A stretch of DNA of 5,782 bases, from contig CAUGKZ010000127.1 in the NCBI GenBank assembly GCA_959600065.1, forward strand, positions 1 to 5,782, in the 5' to 3' direction. The position numbers and the translations under genes were made by a program. Below the pieces are notes generated by a model, which worked only from the letters and a program-made list of their open reading frames with translations, did not search any database and had not been told where the DNA came from. Position 1 is the first letter of the stretch. Each line of letters starts with the position of its first letter. This DNA is from an uncultured Kroppenstedtia sp. (GTDB taxonomy: Bacteria > Bacillota > Bacilli > Thermoactinomycetales > DSM-45169). Shown here in pieces: positions 1 to 4,708 of this stretch.

Positions 1-183
1 CCGATGGAGACCACGATGGAAGGAGACTATGATCAGCTGATGGCGATCGTGAAGGAGGCTCAGGAAGCGGTGGTGAAGGCAGGGGGCTCCCGGGTGCTTT
101 CGATCATCAAGGTGGACTATAAACCTACCGGTGTCACCATGGAAGAGAAGACAGGCAAATATGATGCCGGCGATTCCCGATGA
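1..183 (+). CDS. MTH1187-family thiamine-binding protein, C-terminal part (5' end outside window)
   Basis: Reading frame 1 is open from the first base to a TGA at 181-183 and gives the last 60 residues of a small protein. The visible part begins with PMETTMEGDYDQL, then a helix rich in E, A and V, then SRVLSIIKVDY, and near the end TMEEK. This order (PM-T-EG, helix, strand with IK, MEEK) matches the C-terminal half of the MTH1187/YqgV-like family (DUF77), whose members are about 100 residues long with a ferredoxin-like fold and are annotated as thiamine-binding. No membrane segment or signal is seen, so it should act in the cytoplasm. Its stop overlaps the start of the permease gene by four bases (ATGA), so the two are co-transcribed and probably translationally coupled. 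The role as a thiamine or precursor binder or sensor is inferred from family and context. About 40 N-terminal residues are missing only because of the window edge. Confidence 0.85.
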   Translation, partial: PMETTMEGDYDQLMAIVKEAQEAVVKAGGSRVLSIIKVDYKPTGVTMEEKTGKYDAGDSR

Positions 184-980
184 AGGCGTGGTGGAGGGAT
201 CGGCTGCGGAGGACCCTTCCCCCTCTGTTGACCCTTTTTTTACTGTTGGCACTCTGGGAAGCCGCTGTCCGCTTGACGAAGGTGGAGACGTGGCTGATCC
301 CCGCTCCCAGCGGCATCGCCACTTCTCTGGTAGAAAGTTGGGATTTGCTATTGCACCATACCGGTCCCACACTGACGGAAGCCGCCCTCGGCTTTGGGTT
401 GGGGATCGGGGTGGCCCTCCTGTTGGCAGTGGGGATTGAACTCTTTCCCTGGCTCCGGCGAGGGGTGTATCCGCTTCTGATCACCTCGCAGACGGTTCCA
501 GTGATCGCCGTCGCTCCCCTCTTGATTCTCTGGTTTGGGTATGGATTGTTGCCCAAGGTGCTGATCGTCGCATTGGTCACCTTTTTTCCGGTGGTGGTCA
601 GCACCGTGGATGGGTTGCGCTCTGCCGATCGGGACATGGTGCGATTGTTGAAATCCATGGGGGCCGGGGAGTGGCGGGTGTTTCGGATGGTCCGCTTTCC
701 CCATGCCCTGCCCTCCTTTTTTTCCGGAATGAAGATCGCTGCCACCTATGGCATCCTGGGGGCGGTGATCGCCGAATGGTTGGGATCGAGTGAAGGGTTG
801 GGCGTTTTTTTGATCCGTTCGCAAAACTCTTTTGCCGCCGATCAGGTGTTTGTAGCCATCGTAGCCATCACCTTTTGGAGTTTGATTCTGTTCGGATTGG
901 TACAGGTCCTGGCTCGTTGGGCCGCTCCTTGGGCCTATAGGAACCATGAGGAACGTCGGAGAGGAGAGAAAGAAGAATGA
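180..980 (+). CDS. thiX: ABC transporter permease, thiamine-precursor (ThiX-like) type
   Basis: This 266-residue integral membrane protein belongs to the binding-protein-dependent permease family that includes SsuC, TauC and ThiX. Hydrophobic segments lie at about residues 13-31, 66-88, 97-120, 124-143, 187-200 and 223-246. The cytoplasmic EAA loop that docks on the ATPase runs from about 149 to 178, with the invariant glycine at G161 and the ending FPHALP. The early VETWLIPAPS at about 35-44 is typical of this subfamily. The ATG overlaps the previous stop as ATGA, and no clear Shine-Dalgarno lies at proper distance, so reinitiation after the upstream gene is likely. The basic and acidic tail (about 254-266) is encoded over the ribosome site of the next gene. 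The family alone would also allow sulfonate or taurine substrates. The pyrimidine-precursor assignment rests on the ThiY-like and thiamine-binding neighbours. The gene symbol is by homology and context. Confidence 0.88.
   Translation: MKAWWRDRLRRTLPPLLTLFLLLALWEAAVRLTKVETWLIPAPSGIATSLVESWDLLLHHTGPTLTEAALGFGLGIGVALLLAVGIELFPWLRRGVYPLLITSQTVPVIAVAPLLILWFGYGLLPKVLIVALVTFFPVVVSTVDGLRSADRDMVRLLKSMGAGEWRVFRMVRFPHALPSFFSGMKIAATYGILGAVIAEWLGSSEGLGVFLIRSQNSFAADQVFVAIVAITFWSLILFGLVQVLARWAAPWAYRNHEERRRGEKEE
958..968 (+). promoter_or_regulatory. Ribosome binding site of the ThiY-like gene
   Basis: A purine run containing AGGAG (962-966) lies 10 bases before the ATG at 977, inside the 3' end of the permease gene. 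It supports the start that overlaps the permease stop by four bases. The gene therefore has its own ribosome site as well as coupling. Confidence 0.75.
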
Positions 981-1993
981 ACAGATACAGACAGGGGTTC
1001 CGGTGGACGGCCTGGCTGTTGGTCTTATCTCTGGTTTTGACCGCCTGCGGGGCTTCAGGTGAAAAAGAGGGGCAAGCGGGCAACAAAAAAGTGACCCTGA
1101 TGCTGGACTGGGTGCCCAATACCAACCATACCGGGCTGTATGTGGCGCAGGAAAAAGGATATTTCGCCGATGAAGGACTGAAGGTGGAGATCACCGCTCC
1201 GGCAGAAACCACAGCTAACCAGCTGGTGGGAGCGGGGAAGGCGGATTTCGGTATCAGCTCCCAGGAGTATGTGCTCCAAGGCCGGGCCCAGGGGGTGCCG
1301 ATTGTCTCCATCGCCGCCATTCTGCAACATAACACCTCGGGCTTCGCCGCTCCTAAGAAGAAAGGGATCCAGCGGCCGCGGGATTTTGTCGGTAAGACCT
1401 ATGGCGGTTGGGGAACCCCCATTGAAAACGCCTTTCTGCAGACGGTATTGCGGCTAGATGGGGTGAAGACGAAACAGGCGGAAGATCAAATGAAGATCGT
1501 CAATATGGGGGAATCGGATTTCTTTGCTGCCACTCAACGGAATGTGGACTTTTCCTGGATCTACTACGGTTGGACCGGCATCCAGGCGGAGACCCAAGGG
1601 GTGGACCTCGACTTCCTGGAACTGAGAAAGCTGGATCCGGTGCTGGATTTCTACACCCCCACCCTGATCACCAACGAACAGATGATCCAAAAGGATCCTG
1701 AAACGGTCAAAAAGCTGGTCCGGGCCGTTAGCCGGGGGTATCAATATGCCATTGCCCATCCAGAGAAAGCGGCGGATATTTTGGTGAAGGCAGCCCCCGA
1801 GACAGATCCAAAGCTGGCCCGAGCCTCTCAGAAATGGATGAGTCCCAGGTACCAGGAGGAAGCGGAGCGCTGGGGCGAACAGAAGGAAAAAGTATGGGTC
1901 GATTTTAACGGCTGGATGTGGAAACATCGGCTGATCGAGAAAAAAATCGATCCCACGAAAGCCTATACCAACGAATTTCTGCCGGAGAAGTGA
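977..1993 (+). CDS. thiY: ABC transporter substrate-binding lipoprotein, NMT1/THI5-like (ThiY-like)
   Basis: A 338-residue extracytoplasmic binding protein. The N-terminus has basic residues, a hydrophobic core (about 11-21) and a lipobox LTAC ending at C24, so the mature protein should be lipid-anchored to the outer face of the membrane. The NMT1/THI5 domain starts at about residue 39 with LMLDWVPNTNHTGLYVAQEK, a hallmark of ThiY and THI5 proteins. GYFADEGL (61-68), TYGGWGTPIEN (141-151) and WIYYGWTGIQ (194-203) follow. Family knowledge: characterised bacterial ThiY binds a formylated aminomethyl-pyrimidine, a thiamine breakdown product that is salvaged to HMP. The only cysteine is the lipid-anchored C24, so the CCCFC motif of the yeast-type THI5 pyrimidine synthase is absent, which supports a transport role. 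The gene overlaps the permease by four bases and is followed 2 bases later by the ATPase gene. The exact ligand (HMP, formylaminopyrimidine or thiamine) is inferred. Confidence 0.9.
   Translation: MNRYRQGFRWTAWLLVLSLVLTACGASGEKEGQAGNKKVTLMLDWVPNTNHTGLYVAQEKGYFADEGLKVEITAPAETTANQLVGAGKADFGISSQEYVLQGRAQGVPIVSIAAILQHNTSGFAAPKKKGIQRPRDFVGKTYGGWGTPIENAFLQTVLRLDGVKTKQAEDQMKIVNMGESDFFAATQRNVDFSWIYYGWTGIQAETQGVDLDFLELRKLDPVLDFYTPTLITNEQMIQKDPETVKKLVRAVSRGYQYAIAHPEKAADILVKAAPETDPKLARASQKWMSPRYQEEAERWGEQKEKVWVDFNGWMWKHRLIEKKIDPTKAYTNEFLPEK
1984..1987 (+). promoter_or_regulatory. Ribosome binding site that fixes the ThiZ-like start at 1996
   Basis: GGAG lies 8 bases before the ATG at 1996, in the last codons of the ThiY-like gene. 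An in-frame GTG at 1990 would be only 2 bases from it, and an in-frame ATG at 1918 lies deep inside the ThiY-like gene, so 1996 is preferred. Confidence 0.65.
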
Positions 1994-1995
1994 TC

Positions 1996-2751
1996 ATGAA
2001 ACTCAAACTGGAGGGCTTATCCCATGTCTACCCTACGCCAGAAGGAATGCGGCAAGTGGTGGAAGATATCGATCTGACGGTGGAACCAGGGGAATTTGTT
2101 AGCATCATCGGTCCTAGCGGCTGCGGTAAAAGCACTCTGTTCAACCTGATCAGCGGACTGGAACGACCCACAGCGGGGCAGGTGTGGATCGGAGAGGAGG
2201 ATATTACGGGCCAGACGGGGCACGTCAGCTACATGCCCCAGAAAGATTGCCTGTTTCCCTGGCGCACCGTGCTGGAAAACGCCACCCTGGCTGTGGAGGT
2301 GGCGGGCGGTAATAAAAAAGACGCCCGCCGCCGGGCGGAAGAGCTCCTCCCGATCTTTGGATTGGAAAGCTTCGCCCATGAATCTCCCGCCCGCCTCTCT
2401 GGTGGAATGAGACAACGAGCAGCGCTGTTGCGGACGGTGATGGCTGATCAGGATCTGTGGTTGCTGGATGAACCAATGGGCGCTTTGGACGCCCTTACCC
2501 GGGAACGGATGCAGGATTGGCTTCTCGGCATCCTGAAGCGGTTTCCCCGTACGGTTCTGTTTATTACTCACAGCATCGACGAAGCCATCTATCTCTCGGA
2601 CCGGGTGGTTGTCCTTACTCCCCGTCCGGCCCGGATCCAGGAGATCCTGCAGGTGGAACTCCCCCGTCCCCGTCGACGGGAGCAACTGGCAACGGAAACC
2701 TTCCTCCGCCATAAACAATGGCTGTGGGAAAGATTGAATCAGGGGATGTGA
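1996..2751 (+). CDS. thiZ: ABC transporter ATP-binding protein (ThiZ-like)
   Basis: A 251-residue cytoplasmic ATPase that powers the ThiX/ThiY importer. All nucleotide-binding motifs are intact: Walker A GPSGCGKST (39-47), Q-loop Q82 within MPQKDCLFPW, signature LSGGMRQRAALLRT (134-147), Walker B LWLLDEP (154-160), D-loop GALD (162-165) and switch histidine H192 in ITHSIDEA. The Q-loop with LFPW and the length of about 250 are typical of the nitrate/sulfonate/taurine/thiamine-precursor ATPase group (SsuB, TauB, ThiZ). The frame is open upstream to an ATG at 1918, but that would add 26 residues (METSADREKN...) read from within the ThiY-like gene and unlike the family, so the ATG at 1996 was chosen. 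It starts 2 bases after the upstream stop and is the last gene of the operon, with a terminator 9 bases after its stop. The substrate is assigned from its neighbours and not from the ATPase itself. Confidence 0.9.
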   Translation: MKLKLEGLSHVYPTPEGMRQVVEDIDLTVEPGEFVSIIGPSGCGKSTLFNLISGLERPTAGQVWIGEEDITGQTGHVSYMPQKDCLFPWRTVLENATLAVEVAGGNKKDARRRAEELLPIFGLESFAHESPARLSGGMRQRAALLRTVMADQDLWLLDEPMGALDALTRERMQDWLLGILKRFPRTVLFITHSIDEAIYLSDRVVVLTPRPARIQEILQVELPRPRRREQLATETFLRHKQWLWERLNQGM

Positions 2752-2760
2752 ATGAGGCTG

Positions 2761-2788
2761 CCCCGCAACTTTTGTGGGGTGGTTTTTT
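2761..2788 (+). terminator. Rho-independent terminator of the thiamine-precursor operon
   Basis: CCCCGCA (2761-2767) pairs with TGTGGGG (2773-2779) as a 7-bp stem with one G-U pair and a 5-base loop. After TGG comes a run of six T (2783-2788). It begins 9 bases after the ATPase stop, the right place to end the operon. Confidence 0.8.
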
Positions 2789-2794
2789 ACTATT

Positions 2795-2823
2795 CCGCTG
2801 GGGACGATGTTCGAAATCAGCGG
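2795..2823. repeat. Short inverted repeat between terminator and MATE promoter
   Basis: CCGCTG (2795-2800) and CAGCGG (2818-2823) are perfect complements separated by 17 bases, which include the palindrome TTCGAA (2810-2815). The two symmetry centres do not coincide and no T-run follows, so it is not a second terminator. It could be an operator or be fortuitous. Confidence 0.25.
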
Positions 2824-2879
2824 CCATGGCAGCCGAAAAAAATCAGGTGAATGTGTGTGTTTATTGATCCGTTTTGAGC

Positions 2880-2885
2880 TATAAT
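2880..2885 (+). promoter_or_regulatory. Candidate sigma-A -10 box for the MATE gene
   Basis: A perfect TATAAT lies at 2880-2885, about 118 bases before the MATE start and after the upstream terminator. No good -35 is seen at 16-18 bases: the sequence there is GTGTTTA-like, and the nearby TTGATC at 2864-2869 is only 10 bases away. The TG dinucleotide is not in the extended -10 position either. If active it would start a leader of roughly 110 bases, perhaps with help from an activator. Confidence 0.45.
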
Positions 2886-2900
2886 AGATCTGTTAACAAG

Positions 2901-2975
2901 CGAGTTGGCGGATTTCGCGCACTCCTGGGGTTGGGGGGGCTTTTTTTTTGGTCGTCATGGGGTCCGCCTAACTTG
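2901..2975 (+). other. Structured leader candidate upstream of the MATE gene
   Basis: Bases 2901-2912 (CGAGTTGGCGGA) can pair with 2963-2975 (TCCGCCTAACTTG) as a 12-bp helix with one G-U pair and one bulged T at 2969. It encloses a 50-base loop holding GGGG, then seven G (2933-2939), C, and nine T (2941-2949). The helix ends 15 bases before the MATE ribosome site. I recognise no known riboswitch class: no T-box, ykkC guanidine core or TPP core could be matched by eye. Before the T-run only a weak CTCC/GGGG stem is possible, so a classical attenuator is not clear. The helix is plain in the sequence; a regulatory function is inference. Confidence 0.35.
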
Positions 2976-2989
2976 GATATACAGAAGAT

Positions 2990-2996
2990 GAGGTGG
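2990..2996 (+). promoter_or_regulatory. Ribosome binding site of the MATE gene
   Basis: GAGGTGG at 2990-2996, one mismatch from the consensus, lies 6 bases before the ATG at 3003. It decides between that start and other in-frame starts at 2874 (TTG), 2988 (ATG) and 3099 (ATG), none of which has a comparable site. Confidence 0.65.
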
Positions 2997-3002
2997 TTGT
3001 CG

Positions 3003-4577
3003 ATGAGTGATCAGAAGTACCGCGAGTCCACATCGGAGGAAATTGGACAGGAAGAGCACACGGTTTCCCACGAGACGGACAAAACCTATACAGCTTCCAT
3101 GCAACCTTCTGTTCCCGGCGGTCGAACCACTACCAACAAATTGGGTGCGGTTCTGCAGAGGGAACCGGAACCGGGGATTGCGGAGCCGGAAGAGAAGGAT
3201 GCCATCGACTTTTCCAAGCCCTTGTGGCAATCCTTGATCATCTTCTTTATTCCATTGATGCTCAGCAATATTTTACAATCCCTCGGGGGAACGGTCAGTT
3301 CGGTCTTGCTGGGCAGGGGGCTGGGGGAGCATGCATTGGCCGCTGCTAGTGCCATCTTTCCCCTGACATTCCTGCTGATCTCTTTGGTGATCGGACTGGG
3401 AAGTGCCAGCTCCGTACTGATCGGGCAAGCCCATGCCAGCCGCAATTGGGAACGGATGAAAGCCACCGTAGGCACCTCCCTCACCTTTGCGTTGTTGGCG
3501 GGAATCGTCGCGGCTGTCATCGGTAATCTATTTCTGTATGATTTGTTGAAACTGATCGGAATTCCGGCTGAAATCATGGGGGAGGCGGCCCAGTTTGGGC
3601 GGGTTCTTTTCAGCGGGCTGCCGATTCTCTTCCTATATATTATCTACACTACGTTCTTGCGGGGAACCGGGGATTCCAAGACTCCCTTTTACTTTTTGTT
3701 GATCAGCACTGCCTTGACGATCCTGTTGACCCCGGCTTTTCTGTTCGGATGGATGGGACTGCCCCAACTGGGAATTGAGGGAGCCGCCGCGGCCAATGTG
3801 ATCGGATCCTTGATCTCTTTGATCCTGCTGATCATTTACTTGCGCTGGACGAAGCATACCTTGGCACTGGATCAGACTACCATCAAAAAACTGCGTCTGG
3901 ACCCGTCGATCCTGAAACTGATGATCGGGATTGGCCTACCTACCGGTGCGCAGATGATTTTTATCTCTGCATCGGAGATCGCTATCGTCTCTTTTGTCAA
4001 CCGGTTTGGGGCCCATGCTACCGCCGCCTACGGGGCGATCAATCAGGTGATCAACTATGTGCAGATTCCGTCGATGAGCTTAGGGATCGCCATCGGCATC
4101 TTTGGTGCCCAGCTGATCGGCTCCAATCGGCAACATCGGTTGCAGGAGCTGATTAAAAACACCGTGGTCCTCAACTATGTGATCGGTCTGGTTCTGACCG
4201 GGGTGGTCTATCTGTTCAGCCGTCCGATCCTCTCCTGGTTCTTGACAGATCCTTACACCTTGGATGTTGCTGTGACCTCTTTGTACATCACCCTGTGGTC
4301 CTTTATCATTTTGGGCCATGTCGTCATCCTGACGGGATTGATGCGATCCAGCGGGACCGTGTTCTGGCCCACCCTGATCGGAATTTTATCGATCATCTTG
4401 GTGGAGATTCCTGCTGCCTACATCCTTTCTAACACCGTTGGTTTACAAGGCGTGTGGATGGCTTATCCCATCTCCTTCAGTGTGAATCTGCTGGCCCAGT
4501 ATATTTATTATCGCTTGTACTGGAAGAATCGCACTCACCAGCGTTTCTTCAAAGAACCGGAAGGATCTTTGACATGA
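3003..4577 (+). CDS. MATE-family multidrug/toxin efflux transporter with extended N-terminus
   Basis: A 524-residue membrane exporter of the MATE family, which extrudes cationic drugs and metabolites against Na+ or H+. After a hydrophilic tail (1-72) the core begins with LWQSLIIFFIPLMLSNILQS (74-93), followed by about 12 membrane segments in two halves. The hallmark FLRGTGDSKTP (218-228) ends the first half's fourth segment region, and the second half opens at about 305 with LKLMIGIGLPTGAQ and has GAINQVINYVQIP (344-356) and GAQLIGSNR (368-376). Members are usually about 440-480 residues; the excess is the N-terminal tail, rich in E, T, S and P. The start at 3003 is chosen for its ribosome site. 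The open frame continues upstream to a TTG at 2874, but that stretch contains the TATAAT box and the homopolymer-rich leader. The gene stands alone between two terminators, so it is probably monocistronic. The substrate cannot be told from sequence. Confidence 0.88.
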   Translation: MSDQKYRESTSEEIGQEEHTVSHETDKTYTASMQPSVPGGRTTTNKLGAVLQREPEPGIAEPEEKDAIDFSKPLWQSLIIFFIPLMLSNILQSLGGTVSSVLLGRGLGEHALAAASAIFPLTFLLISLVIGLGSASSVLIGQAHASRNWERMKATVGTSLTFALLAGIVAAVIGNLFLYDLLKLIGIPAEIMGEAAQFGRVLFSGLPILFLYIIYTTFLRGTGDSKTPFYFLLISTALTILLTPAFLFGWMGLPQLGIEGAAAANVIGSLISLILLIIYLRWTKHTLALDQTTIKKLRLDPSILKLMIGIGLPTGAQMIFISASEIAIVSFVNRFGAHATAAYGAINQVINYVQIPSMSLGIAIGIFGAQLIGSNRQHRLQELIKNTVVLNYVIGLVLTGVVYLFSRPILSWFLTDPYTLDVAVTSLYITLWSFIILGHVVILTGLMRSSGTVFWPTLIGILSIILVEIPAAYILSNTVGLQGVWMAYPISFSVNLLAQYIYYRLYWKNRTHQRFFKEPEGSLT

Positions 4578-4602
4578 ATGGAAGTTGAAGACTCCTAACG
4601 GG

Positions 4603-4638
4603 AACAGGCTGTTGAGTCTATCTCAACAGCCTGTTTTT
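4603..4638 (+). terminator. Rho-independent terminator of the MATE gene
   Basis: AACAGGCTGTTGAG (4603-4616) and CTCAACAGCCTGTT (4622-4635) form a perfect 14-bp stem with a 5-base loop. The T-run spans 4634-4638. It lies 25 bases after the MATE stop. On the - strand no T-run follows the hairpin, so it serves the + strand. Confidence 0.9.
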
Positions 4639-4645
4639 ATAGGAA

Positions 4646-4688
4646 CAGAAATATCCCAGGTGAGTGTGGATCACCTGGGATATTTTTG
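4646..4688. terminator. Second hairpin between convergent genes, likely bidirectional terminator
   Basis: Bases 4646-4663 pair with 4671-4688 as an 18-bp stem with a single G-U pair and a 7-base loop; the inner 15 bp (AAATATCCCAGGTGA and its complement) are perfect. On the + strand the right arm ends in ATATTTTTG, giving a U-tail that backs up the MATE terminator. On the - strand the hairpin comes 20 bases after the MFS stop and its arm ends in ATATTTCTG, a weaker U-tail. It most likely ends the MFS transcript and catches read-through from the left. Confidence 0.75.
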
Positions 4689-4708
4689 TTGATCTTTGGG
4701 TGTTCAAC

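Noticed and set aside
134..745. Long - strand open frame opposite the permease gene
   Set aside because: It lies wholly antisense to a well-supported gene, has no recognisable domain and a composition expected of a shadow frame. The same holds for the other antisense frames over the thiamine operon and MATE gene.
1918..1995. Upstream in-frame ATG at 1918 as start of the ABC ATPase
   Set aside because: It lies 76 bases inside the ThiY-like gene, adds 26 residues unlike the family and has no proper ribosome site; the ATG at 1996 with GGAG 8 bases upstream fits better.
1990..1995. GTG at 1990 as start of the ABC ATPase, overlapping the ThiY-like stop
   Set aside because: The GGAG would be only 2 bases away, too close for initiation.
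2821..2841. CGGC-N7-GCCG followed by seven A as a - strand terminator
   Set aside because: On the - strand the T-run precedes the hairpin and does not follow it, the stem is only 4 bp, and no - strand gene lies upstream of it.
2920..2949. Attenuator terminator before the T9 tract
   Set aside because: Only a 4-bp CTCC/GGGG stem with a wobble can form directly before the T-run, too weak to call a terminator.
2874..3002. TTG at 2874 as start of the MATE gene (43 extra residues)
   Set aside because: The stretch contains the TATAAT box, G7 and T9 tracts and the leader helix, and no ribosome site precedes the TTG. The start at 3003 has one.
2752..3002. TPP or ykkC-type riboswitch before the MATE gene
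   Set aside because: The conserved cores of these classes could not be found by eye; only an unclassified helix is present.
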